DNA of 64,000 nucleotides from Streptomyces rimosus (GTDB taxonomy: Bacteria; Actinomycetota; Actinomycetes; Streptomycetales; Streptomycetaceae). Shown piece after piece: positions 7,814 to 15,276 of the stretch. The position numbers were made by a program, and so were the translations under genes. Numbering within the stretch: the stretch's first letter is position 1; each line of letters begins with the position of its first letter. Location of the stretch: NCBI RefSeq assembly GCF_008704655.1, contig NZ_CP023688.1:1798001-1862000 (forward strand). The letters are read 5' to 3'. A model generated the notes under the pieces. The model was given only the letters and a program-made list of their open reading frames with translations. It had not been told where the DNA came from and did no database searches.

Positions 7814-9352
7814 TCAGCCGAAGTACATGACCTCGGGCGCCGGCCCGCCGCAGTAGGGCCGCCAGTCCGCGAGCCCCGGCCCGTTCGGCGTGCCGGTGGC
7901 GGTGAAGGCCGCGAACGCGCCGCCGAAGGCCCGCGCCAGGCGGCGGGCGTCCGTGCCGGGCCGGCCGAGCATCGGGCTGTCGGGGTAGGCGTCGAACGTC
8001 CCGAAGAGGAAGGGCAGCTCCGCGCAGTGGGTGGCGCCCAGCGTGCCGTCGTCGCCGTCCGGGCCGCGGTCGAAGCGGTAGACGTACGCGGGCGTGCCCT
8101 GCGCGGCGCGCTGCTCGGCGATCCGGGTCACGCCGTCCCGGAACAGCCAGCCGGTGGCCGCCTCGGTGAGGAGTTCGGCGTGCGAGGCATCCGGGCGCAG
8201 GCGCGCCAGGTCGTCGTAAGCGCAGGCCGCCGCGTCGCGGTCGCCGCCGCGAAAGGTGTCGCGGGCGTCCTCGCGCATGATCCGCAGGACGTCGTCCCGG
8301 GTGAACGCGCGGGCCCGCTCGTCGAAGGCGACGAACGCGGTCATCTCGTCCCGTACCGTACCGATCAGCAGCCCGGCGCCGCCCAAGGCGCCCTCGGCCA
8401 CGGCCTGCCGGGGCGGCGTGGGCAGCAGCGCGCCGCCGAGCACCGGATACATGGGCGGCGCGATCCGGCCCGGCCGCGCGCGGTCCGCCGACAGCCGGGC
8501 GTACGCGGCGAGCAGCCGTTCCGCCGGCAGCGCACGCAGCTCCCGCAGCACCTCCGCCTCCCGGGCGCCGCCCACCGCCTTCCCCGGCAGCCCGAGGAGG
8601 TCCAGGAAGGCGGCCGCGCTCCCGGCCGCCGCGTCCGGTTCCTGGGGCGGCAGCCCCCACGGCCCGCTCTGCGCGATGACCCGGCGCACCATTCCACGAG
8701 TCTCCGGCGCGACCGCGAGGGCCAGAGCCGCATACGCGCCCGCCGACTGCCCGCCGACGGTGACACCAGCGGGATCGCCCCCGAACGCCGCGATGTTGTC
8801 GCGCACCCAGCGCAACACCGCGGCCTGGTCCCGTAGACCGAGATTACCCACACCGGACTCCGGCAGGTACAGGTAACCGAGCGGCCCCAGCCGGTAGTTG
8901 GCGGTGACCACGACCACATCACCGAGCGCGGCGAGCCGTGTTCCGTCGTACCAGTCCCAGCCGCCGGAGCCACTGGAGAAGCCGCCGCCGTGGAACCACA
9001 CCAGCACGGGCCGCCCCGCACCGGCCGCCCCGGCCGGGCTCCAGACATTCAGCGTCAGACAGTCGTCCTCGCTCCAGTCGACGGCCCGGCGCCCCATGAC
9101 GCACTCCAGGCGGGACGGCCCCTGCGGTACGGCAGGCCCCGGGCGCGCCGCGTCACGGACACCGGACCAGCCCTCGTGCGGGCGCGGCGGCGCGAAACGC
9201 AGCGCGCCGACCGGCGAGGCCGCGTACGGGATGCCGCGGAAGGCGGCCACCGGCGGCGCGTCCACATCCCCCTCCGCCACCGGCGCCGGTTCGCCGCACA
9301 CCCGCCCCCGCTCGGTCTCCACGGTCCGCCACCACGCGCGTCCTGCGGCCAT
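7814..9352 (-). CDS. Type-B carboxylesterase (p-nitrobenzyl esterase-like)
   Basis: Cytoplasmic alpha/beta-hydrolase esterase of 512 aa, full length for the family. The oxyanion loop is VWFHGGGF at residues 118-125; the nucleophile is Ser203 in VGGQSAGAYA; the acid residue lies near TVRDEMTAFVAF; the histidine is in GATHCAELPFLFG. EDDCLTLNVWSP is the second family signature. No signal peptide is seen. It hydrolyses short-chain carboxyl esters; the natural substrate is unknown. It is a single transcription unit, convergent with the membrane-anchored unknown and divergent from the DUF1992 gene. Confidence 0.92.
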   Translation of the reverse strand: MAAGRAWWRTVETERGRVCGEPAPVAEGDVDAPPVAAFRGIPYAASPVGALRFAPPRPHEGWSGVRDAARPGPAVPQGPSRLECVMGRRAVDWSEDDCLTLNVWSPAGAAGAGRPVLVWFHGGGFSSGSGGWDWYDGTRLAALGDVVVVTANYRLGPLGYLYLPESGVGNLGLRDQAAVLRWVRDNIAAFGGDPAGVTVGGQSAGAYAALALAVAPETRGMVRRVIAQSGPWGLPPQEPDAAAGSAAAFLDLLGLPGKAVGGAREAEVLRELRALPAERLLAAYARLSADRARPGRIAPPMYPVLGGALLPTPPRQAVAEGALGGAGLLIGTVRDEMTAFVAFDERARAFTRDDVLRIMREDARDTFRGGDRDAAACAYDDLARLRPDASHAELLTEAATGWLFRDGVTRIAEQRAAQGTPAYVYRFDRGPDGDDGTLGATHCAELPFLFGTFDAYPDSPMLGRPGTDARRLARAFGGAFAAFTATGTPNGPGLADWRPYCGGPAPEVMYFG

Positions 9353-9539
9353 CGTTCAGCCCCTTCGTCCGGTCCGGCCCCCGTGCAGCAGCACCCGTTC
9401 TACGCGACGCCCCGCCGCATCCGTACACCTCCCCACCGCAAAGCCCCGCCGTTACCCCCGTGTGGTAATCCTGTGACCAACGGCTCCGGCGTGCCGGGGC
9501 CCGGGCGACCGGCCGACCCCACGCCCCAGGGAGCACGTG

Positions 9540-9941
9540 ATGACCGAACGCAAGCCCCCCGGTGTCGACTTCGAGACCTGGACCGACCGCCAGATCCGCG
9601 AGGCCACCGAACGCGGCGACTTCACCGCCCTGCCCGGCTTCGGCAAGCCCCTGACCGGCCTCGACAAGCCGTACGACGCCATGTGGTGGGTCAAGGAAAA
9701 GATGAACCGCGAAAACCTGAGCTTCCTCCCACCCACCCTCGCCCTCCGCAAAGAGGCCGAAGACGCCCTGGAAGCCGCGGCGCGGGCACCGTCGGAGCGC
9801 GCGGTCCGGCGCATCATCGGCGAGATCAACGCGAAGATCGAGGAAGCGGTCCGGCAGCCGCCGCCGGGGCCGCCGTTGGGGGTGGAGCCGTTCGATGTGG
9901 AGCGCGTGGTGAGCGAGTGGCGGGAGCGGCGGAAGAAGTAG
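9540..9941 (+). CDS. DUF1992 / DnaJC28-conserved-domain protein
   Basis: Small cytoplasmic protein of 133 aa. Residues 10-70 carry the hallmark DRQIREATERGDFTALPGFG, then KPL and MWWVKEKM, of the domain found in the DnaJC28/DUF1992 family; no J-domain is present. Function in bacteria is not established. GTG at 9537 is in frame, but AGGGAG at 9528-9533 is better spaced from ATG 9540, so I chose ATG. The gene ends at a strong hairpin shared with the convergent FG-GAP gene. Confidence 0.85.
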   Translation: MTERKPPGVDFETWTDRQIREATERGDFTALPGFGKPLTGLDKPYDAMWWVKEKMNRENLSFLPPTLALRKEAEDALEAAARAPSERAVRRIIGEINAKIEEAVRQPPPGPPLGVEPFDVERVVSEWRERRKK

Positions 9942-9958
9942 GCCGCCCGGGCCGGAGG

Positions 9959-9996
9959 CCGGGGGTGGGACCGGTCCGCGCCGGTCCCACCCCCGG
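9959..9996. terminator. Bidirectional intrinsic terminator hairpin
   Basis: A 16-bp perfect stem: the left arm ends with GGGGGTGGGACCGG, the loop is tccgcg, and the right arm starts with CCGGTCCCACCCCC. It lies exactly between two convergent stop codons (9941 and 10000) and would stop transcription from both sides. Confidence 0.9.
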
Positions 9997-9999
9997 ATT

Positions 10000-12243
10000 T
10001 CAGGACAGCGTGTCCCAGCTCCACAGCTCGATGCCGGTGGTCTCACGCGGGGCGAACGGCGCCCGCCAGTCACCGGTGCCGTGGTAGACGTACGTCATAC
10101 GGTCCTTCGTGGTGACGAAGAGATCGGCCTTGCCGTCGGCGTTCGCGTCACCGATGCCGACCATCTGGGGGTAGGCGTCCCAGCCCGCGCCGATCTTCAC
10201 CCGGTCCGCGAACGTACCGTTGCCGTACCCCAGGTACAGCCACAGGACACCGTCCGGATCGCGGGCCACCAGGTCGCCGCCGGGGCCGCCGGCCACATCG
10301 CCGACCGAGGTGATCTCGTTGTACATGTTCCAGCCGGTACCGGCCTTGACCCGCGGCGCGAACGGCACCCGCCAGTCGCCCGTGCCCTTGTAGAACCAGA
10401 GCACACCGGCGGAGTCGCGGGCCAGCAGGTCGCCGCGGCCGTCGCCGTCGATGTCCCCGCCGCCCGTGATCCGGTCGTACATCTCCCAGCCCGCGCCGAT
10501 CTTCGCGCGGTCGCTGAAGGTGCCGTCACCCTTGCCCAGGTACAGCCACAGCACCCCGTCCTTGTCCCGCGCCACGATGTCGCCGCCCGACGCGCCGGCC
10601 ACATCACCGACGGCGGTGACCTGGTTGTAGTCGCCCCAGCCGGTACCGACCTCCTTGCTCTGCGTGCCCTTGAGCTTCCCGCCGTCACGGAAGGTGTCCA
10701 TGAGCGAGAGCGTGCTCGATCCGCGGAGCAGCAGGTCCGGCGTGCCGTTGTCGGTGTAGTCGTGCGGGGCGGGCTTGCGCGTCACCTTGAACGTGCCGCT
10801 CTTCTCCAGGACCGGACCCAGGTTGTTGAGCGGCTTGGCGCTGAACTTCCAGGTGTAGTCGCCGTTGGGCGCGGCCGGCTTGTCCAACCAGTCGCCGAAC
10901 ACGCCGTCCCAGTCGAAGTCGACCCAGCCGGGGCCGCTGTGGCTCGGGCCCGCGTCGCCGGGGCGCACGGTGAACTCGCGCTCGGCGCCGGACGCCTGGT
11001 GCCGCAGGGTGATGGTGACCTCGACGTTGCGGCGGGACAGCTGCCAGCGCGGCTTCCAGTGGCCCTTGGACAGGTCGGCCACCGCCGGTACCTGCGCGTC
11101 GGTGAGCGTGACCTTCGTCGGCTCACCGGTGCTCGCGACCAGCTGCGCTACCGGCGCGCCGTCGGCCCCCGCGGAGATCCGGTACAGGCCCTCGCCCTGT
11201 TCCGCGGTGCCGCCCGTCATCAGCAGGGCGCCGTCCGGCGTGGGAGTGAGGCTTTCGAAATGGTCGAGCACCTTGCGGTCGGTGCCGCCGCCGACCGGCA
11301 TAGCGCGTACGGAGGGGTCCCGGGAGTACTCGGCGGTCTTACGCTTCTCCCCGTAGACCGCCCAGTCGCCGACCAGACCGACGTCCGGGGTCACCATGCC
11401 CTGGAGCGCGGTGCTCCACCGCTTGCCGTCGCCGGCCAGCTCCACCGTTTCCAGTTCGGCGCGCGGGTCGAGCACCGAGCCGCTCACCGCGAGGTGCTTG
11501 GCGGACACGGCGGCACCGGCGGTGTAACCGCTCGCCAGGCTACGGCCGGTGACAACCTTGGCCGTGGCCAGGTCGACCACGACGTAGTCGAAGAACTCAC
11601 CGTATCCCCGCCCGCAGCGGACCACGGCCTTACCGGAGCCTCCCGCTTCCAGGTGGAAGTCGTTCGAGTGACCGGGCAAGCCGGTGACCACCCGGTCGGT
11701 CACCTGCTCGCCCTCGGCGGCGAGCAGGTGCACCTCCTCGTCCTTCTCGTCCTTGCCGACCCGCTTGTACGCGAACACCGAGGAGCCCACGGTGCCCATG
11801 TAGTGGTAGCCGTACGTGGTGAGGTCGATGAACGTGGACTTCCCCGTGGCCATGTCGCGCAGGGTGATCTTCTTGGAGGCGCCCATGACCGGGTCGTCGC
11901 CGAGCGCGACGACGTCGGACGCCGTGCCGTGCTCCGTCCCGAATCCGTAATCGGCCTTGTCCTGGGCCAGCTGTGTGGTGCTGCCGTCCGCGTAACGCGT
12001 CCACACCACCTTGCCCTGCGGGTCCGCGGAGAGGTACCCGGTGGTGCCCGCGCTCACGATCCGGGAGCCCGGCGCGAGCTTGCCCACCGAGGCGGCGGAG
12101 GCGGGGGCGGCGAAGGCCGCGGGGGCCGCCGGCGCGGCCGCGGAGGCGGGGACGGCGAGCGGGCCTGCGGTGACCGCCAGGCCGACCGCCACCGCCGTGC
12201 TCAGCAGCCGTCCGGACCGTCTCGGTATCGGGGAAAGAGTCAT
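10000..12243 (-). CDS. Secreted FG-GAP/VCBS repeat protein
   Basis: Extracellular protein of 747 aa. A signal peptide (MTLSPIPRRSGRLLSTAVAV...) ends near an Ala-rich stretch; the N-terminal half resembles a beta-propeller-like domain with no motif I can name; the C-terminal 230 residues contain repeated blades with a calcium-loop signature (DIDGDGRGDLLARD, DANADGKADLF) alternating with GVLWLYLGKGDGTF-type strands, an FG-GAP propeller. Such proteins are common in Streptomyces and act in adhesion or ligand binding; no catalytic residues are evident. The start is fixed by AGGAGGGCAC before ATG 12243. It is monocistronic, bounded by hairpins on both sides. Confidence 0.88.
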   Translation of the reverse strand: MTLSPIPRRSGRLLSTAVAVGLAVTAGPLAVPASAAAPAAPAAFAAPASAASVGKLAPGSRIVSAGTTGYLSADPQGKVVWTRYADGSTTQLAQDKADYGFGTEHGTASDVVALGDDPVMGASKKITLRDMATGKSTFIDLTTYGYHYMGTVGSSVFAYKRVGKDEKDEEVHLLAAEGEQVTDRVVTGLPGHSNDFHLEAGGSGKAVVRCGRGYGEFFDYVVVDLATAKVVTGRSLASGYTAGAAVSAKHLAVSGSVLDPRAELETVELAGDGKRWSTALQGMVTPDVGLVGDWAVYGEKRKTAEYSRDPSVRAMPVGGGTDRKVLDHFESLTPTPDGALLMTGGTAEQGEGLYRISAGADGAPVAQLVASTGEPTKVTLTDAQVPAVADLSKGHWKPRWQLSRRNVEVTITLRHQASGAEREFTVRPGDAGPSHSGPGWVDFDWDGVFGDWLDKPAAPNGDYTWKFSAKPLNNLGPVLEKSGTFKVTRKPAPHDYTDNGTPDLLLRGSSTLSLMDTFRDGGKLKGTQSKEVGTGWGDYNQVTAVGDVAGASGGDIVARDKDGVLWLYLGKGDGTFSDRAKIGAGWEMYDRITGGGDIDGDGRGDLLARDSAGVLWFYKGTGDWRVPFAPRVKAGTGWNMYNEITSVGDVAGGPGGDLVARDPDGVLWLYLGYGNGTFADRVKIGAGWDAYPQMVGIGDANADGKADLFVTTKDRMTYVYHGTGDWRAPFAPRETTGIELWSWDTLS

Positions 12244-12375
12244 GTGCCCTCCTGGCAACACACCGACCAGCCGGAGAGCGCCCAGGGGACACTGTTTCCC
12301 CCGAACCGACGGAAACCGTGTGCCCCCCGCTGGTGATCGGGCAAACCCTAGCAACGGCGGATTTAACCAGATCAC

Positions 12376-12399
12376 ATCTCCGCTGGTCGCAGCGGAGAT
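12376..12399 (-). terminator. Terminator hairpin downstream of the LysE-type gene
   Basis: Perfect 10-bp stem ATCTCCGCTG / CAGCGGAGAT with loop gtcg, 31 bp past the stop of the LysE-type exporter and upstream of the FG-GAP gene promoter. There is no long T tract, as is common in Streptomyces. Confidence 0.7.
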
Positions 12400-12430
12400 C
12401 CGGGACAACTTTGGCCAGTACGCCCCGCCT

Positions 12431-13162
12431 TCACCGCTCCTCCGTAGCCAACCACCCCGCCAGCCCCAGCATCCCGGCCCCCGTCGCCGCGTCCAGCCGC
12501 CGTCGTACCCGCCGGGTGATGCCGAGGGCCTTCAGCCGTCCGCCCAGGGCGGCGTAGCCGCAGGCGCAGCAGAATTCGACGGCGATGTAGGCCGCTCCCA
12601 GGGCGCACAGCGGGAGGACGACATGGGCGGCGTCGCGGGAGAGGAATTGCGGGAGGAAGACGGTGAAGAGGATCAGCGCTTTCGGGTTGGCCGCGGCGAC
12701 GATGAACTCCTGGCGGGCCAAGCGGCGCGCGGATACGGGTTGTCGACCCCGCAGGGCAGGGGCCGCGCCACTGGACCGATCCTTGCCCTGCGGAGCCGCG
12801 CCACCGGCCCCGCTCCTGTCCTGTGCGACCGCTCCCTCGGCCCGGCTTCCGCGCCGCTCCTCGCCGACCCCCCGACCCGCCGTGGCCACCGTCCGCACCC
12901 CCAGCCAGGCCAAGTACGCCACTCCGCCCCATTTGACGACGCTGAACGCCACCTCTGACGCGGTCAGCAGTGCTCCCAGTCCGGCCGCCACCGCCGCCAC
13001 CATCAGCGCGAACGCGCCGAACCGGCCCAGTGAGGCGCCGACGGCCGCCCGTGGGCCGTGCCGCAGGCCGTTGCGGAGTGCCAGGAGTTGGTTGGCCCCG
13101 GGGGTGGCGGCCAGGAGTACGGCCGCCGGGAAGAACGCGGCCCATTCGACGTCGGTCACCAT
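12431..13162 (-). CDS. LysE/RhtB-family amino-acid exporter
   Basis: Inner-membrane exporter of 243 aa. The N-terminal AAVLLAATPGANQLLALRNG matches the LysE/RhtB signature, and VAAANPKALILFTVFLPQF is the second family motif. About six membrane segments are visible. An unusually long hydrophilic loop of about 50 residues (roughly 103-152, rich in Arg, Ser and Ala) separates the third and fourth segments, longer than in typical RhtB proteins. The start at ATG 13162 has a weak ribosome binding site, and the frame is open further upstream, so the start is less certain. It is divergent from nsrR; no functional link is evident. Confidence 0.85.
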   Translation of the reverse strand: MVTDVEWAAFFPAAVLLAATPGANQLLALRNGLRHGPRAAVGASLGRFGAFALMVAAVAAGLGALLTASEVAFSVVKWGGVAYLAWLGVRTVATAGRGVGEERRGSRAEGAVAQDRSGAGGAAPQGKDRSSGAAPALRGRQPVSARRLARQEFIVAAANPKALILFTVFLPQFLSRDAAHVVLPLCALGAAYIAVEFCCACGYAALGGRLKALGITRRVRRRLDAATGAGMLGLAGWLATEER

Positions 13163-13267
13163 GTGTCCACGCGTACCCCGTGGCGCACGCAGCCGCGCGG
13201 GCGGTTCCTCCTGACCGCCCGACCCGTCCGCCGTGTCCGGTACGCCCGTCCCCGCCCGCCCCATCCA

Positions 13268-13290
13268 AATTGGCATCACATACTCCAATT
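13268..13290. promoter_or_regulatory. Putative NsrR operator of nsrR
   Basis: A 23-bp imperfect dyad with outer arms AATTGG and CCAATT around an 11-bp centre. It ends 4 bp upstream of the nsrR -10 box. Length and A/T-rich ends match the operator in front of hmp, so autoregulation is likely. Confidence 0.6.
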
Positions 13291-13293
13291 CAG

Positions 13294-13299
13294 TACGGT
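13294..13299 (+). promoter_or_regulatory. -10 box TACGGT of nsrR, leaderless start
   Basis: TACGGT ends 6 nt before the GTG start at 13306, with no ribosome binding site. The NsrR-type dyad directly upstream would cover the -35 region. Confidence 0.55.
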
Positions 13300-13305
13300 G
13301 TGCTT

Positions 13306-13752
13306 GTGCGCCTGACGAAGAGCACCGACATCGCGCTCCGCATCGCCATGCGGCTGGCGGTCCTCGACCACCGGGAGGACGCGCCGACCACCCGGGAGGT
13401 GGCCGGTGCGGTCCAGGTGCCGTACACCCATGCCGCCAAGGTGGTGAGCAGACTCCAGCACCTCGGCGTCGTGGAGGCCCGGCGGGGCCGCAACGGCGGG
13501 CTGTCGCTGACCGAGGCGGGCCGTACCGGCTCCCTCGGGCGCCTGGTCCGCGAGCTGGAGGGGGTCGGTGACGTGGTGGGCTGCGAGGACGATCCGCCCT
13601 GTCCGCTGCGCGCGGCCTGCCGGCTGCGCGGTGCGCTGCGCACCGCTCAGGAGGCGTTCTTCGCCGCGCTCGACCCGCTGTCCATCGAGGACCTGGTGGA
13701 TACCCCGACCGGCCCGCTGCTGCTGAGCCTGTCGCCCCGGCCGGAGGGCTGA
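13306..13752 (+). CDS. nsrR: Rrf2-family nitric-oxide sensor repressor NsrR
   Basis: Iron-sulfur transcriptional repressor of 148 aa. The N-terminal winged helix contains LTKSTDIALRIAMRLAV and REVAGAVQVPYTHAAKVVSR. Three cysteines at residues 93, 99 and 105 (C-x5-C-x5-C in GCEDDPPCPLRAAC) and Asp8 occupy the same positions as the four [4Fe-4S] ligands known for Streptomyces coelicolor NsrR. Nitric oxide destroys the cluster and relieves repression. It lies 151 bp upstream of hmp in the same direction, with NsrR-type operators before both genes. The GTG start is set by the homology of the N-terminus and by the -10 box 6 nt upstream. Confidence 0.95.
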   Translation: MRLTKSTDIALRIAMRLAVLDHREDAPTTREVAGAVQVPYTHAAKVVSRLQHLGVVEARRGRNGGLSLTEAGRTGSLGRLVRELEGVGDVVGCEDDPPCPLRAACRLRGALRTAQEAFFAALDPLSIEDLVDTPTGPLLLSLSPRPEG

Positions 13753-13796
13753 ACGGCCCTATTGTGCCGCCACCCCCGCTCGTACGCTCGCAGTGA

Positions 13797-13819
13797 AATA
13801 CGAATCTGAGATGCCAGTT
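13797..13819. promoter_or_regulatory. NsrR operator of hmp
   Basis: A 23-bp dyad with arms AATACGAATCT and AGATGCCAGTT around a central G, of the 11-1-11 form reported for Streptomyces NsrR sites. It lies 84 bp upstream of the hmp start, so NsrR would block hmp transcription until nitric oxide appears. Confidence 0.75.
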
Positions 13820-13903
13820 TTCACCGCGGCGTCGCACCGCCCGGCCACCGGGCCGGCACAACGCAAGACCAGCACATATCGAGAACACGAACCGGAGCAC
13901 CCG

Positions 13904-15118
13904 ATGCTGTCGACCAAGTCCGCCGAGACCGTCCGCGCCACCCTCCCCGCCGTCGGGTCGGCCATCGGCGAGATCACCCCGCTCTTCTACGACAAGATGT
14001 TCGCCGCCCACCCCGAGCTGCTGCGCGACCTGTTCAACCGCGGCAACCAGGCCAACGGCAGCCAGCGCCAGGCGCTCGCGGGCTCCATCGCCACCTTCGC
14101 GACGTACCTCGTGGAGCACCCGGACGAGCGCCCCGACGCGATGCTGGAGCGCATCGCGCACAAGCACGCCTCGCTCGGCGTGCGCGCCGACCAGTACCCG
14201 ATCGTGCGCGAGCACCTGTTCGCGGCCATCGCCGAGGTGCTCGGCGACGCGGTCACCGAAGAGGTGGCGGCGGCCTGGGACGAGGTGTACTGGCTGATGG
14301 CGAACGCCCTCATCACGCTGGAGGAGCGGCTGTACACGGCGGCGGGGACGCCGGGCGGTGACGTGTGGCGCGAGTACCGCGTGACCGGCCGGTTCCAGGA
14401 GACCGACGACGTGGCCACCTTCGTCGTACAGCCGGTGGACGGGCGCCCGCTCCCGGCGTCCCGGCCCGGCCAGTACGTCTCCGTACAGGTCGAACTCCCC
14501 GACGGGGCCCGCCAGATACGGCAGTACAGCCTGTCGGGCCAGCCGGACGCCGGCCTGCAGTTCTCCGTGAAGCGGGTCACCGGCGACGCGGCGGGCTCAC
14601 CCGCCGGTGAGGTCTCCAACCACCTGCACGACCACGTGCAGGGCGGCGAAGTCCTGCGGGTGAGCGCGCCGTTCGGTGACGTGGTGCTGGACGAGGGCGA
14701 CCGCCCGCTGCTGTTCGCGTCGGCGGGCATCGGCTGCACGCCCATGATCGGCATGCTGTCCCGGCTCGCCGCCGACGGCTCCGCCCGGCGCGTCGTCTCG
14801 GTGCACGCCGACCGTTCCCCGTACACCCACGCCTTCCGCGCCGAACTGCGGCAGCTGACGGAGAAGCTGGACAACGCCACGGCGGAGGTCTGGTACGAGC
14901 GGCCGGAGGACGGCGGGGACCGCGAGGGCACCGGCGAGGCGATCACCTTCCACGAGGGCCTGATCGACCTGAGCCGGGTCGAGGTCCCGGCCGGCACCAT
15001 CGCCTACCTCTGCGGCCCGGTGCCCTTCATGAAGGCCGCCCGCGCCCAGCTCCTGGAGGCGGGCGTAGCGGCGGCGGACATCCACTACGAGGTGTTCGGG
15101 CCGGACCTGGGCCTGTGA
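13904..15118 (+). CDS. hmp: Flavohemoglobin, nitric-oxide dioxygenase
   Basis: Cytoplasmic enzyme of 404 aa that converts NO and O2 to nitrate using NAD(P)H. The globin domain (1-140) has Tyr29, Gln54 and proximal His88 in the KHASL motif; the FAD domain (about 150-260) has RQYSLSG; the NAD domain (about 265-403) has SAGIGCTPM and YLCGPVPFM. These are the family's functional residues and the length is normal. The start at ATG 13904 follows GGAG. It is regulated by NsrR through the upstream dyad and ends at a perfect hairpin. Confidence 0.96.
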   Translation: MLSTKSAETVRATLPAVGSAIGEITPLFYDKMFAAHPELLRDLFNRGNQANGSQRQALAGSIATFATYLVEHPDERPDAMLERIAHKHASLGVRADQYPIVREHLFAAIAEVLGDAVTEEVAAAWDEVYWLMANALITLEERLYTAAGTPGGDVWREYRVTGRFQETDDVATFVVQPVDGRPLPASRPGQYVSVQVELPDGARQIRQYSLSGQPDAGLQFSVKRVTGDAAGSPAGEVSNHLHDHVQGGEVLRVSAPFGDVVLDEGDRPLLFASAGIGCTPMIGMLSRLAADGSARRVVSVHADRSPYTHAFRAELRQLTEKLDNATAEVWYERPEDGGDREGTGEAITFHEGLIDLSRVEVPAGTIAYLCGPVPFMKAARAQLLEAGVAAADIHYEVFGPDLGL

Positions 15119-15127
15119 GGACGGCAT

Positions 15128-15151
15128 GCGCCCGGCCCGCCGGCCGGGCGC
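15128..15151 (+). terminator. Terminator of hmp
   Basis: Perfect 10-bp stem GCGCCCGGCC / GGCCGGGCGC with loop cgcc, 9 bp after the hmp stop codon. Confidence 0.85.
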
Positions 15152-15177
15152 ACCGCCCCGCACCCGGACATCTCCGC

Positions 15178-15208
15178 GTTACCCATCCGTAACCTACCGA
15201 TGGGTTAC
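15178..15208. promoter_or_regulatory. Inverted repeat upstream of the CocE-like hydrolase
   Basis: Arms GTTACCCATC and GATGGGTTAC match at 9 of 10 positions across an 11-bp spacer; a nested GTAACC/GGTTAC pair lies inside. It is about 70 bp before the ATG at 15277 in an AT-richer patch and is a good candidate operator, but no regulator gene is adjacent. Confidence 0.5.
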
Positions 15209-15276
15209 CTCCGGTAAGCACGGCACCTTACTCTCCAGTCACTTCAGCCCCCCTCCTGAAGCACCTGGAGCAGTAG

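Noticed and set aside
10081-12336. 751-codon plus-strand frame
   Set aside because: Antisense of the FG-GAP protein, which has a signal peptide, ribosome binding site and repeat motifs.
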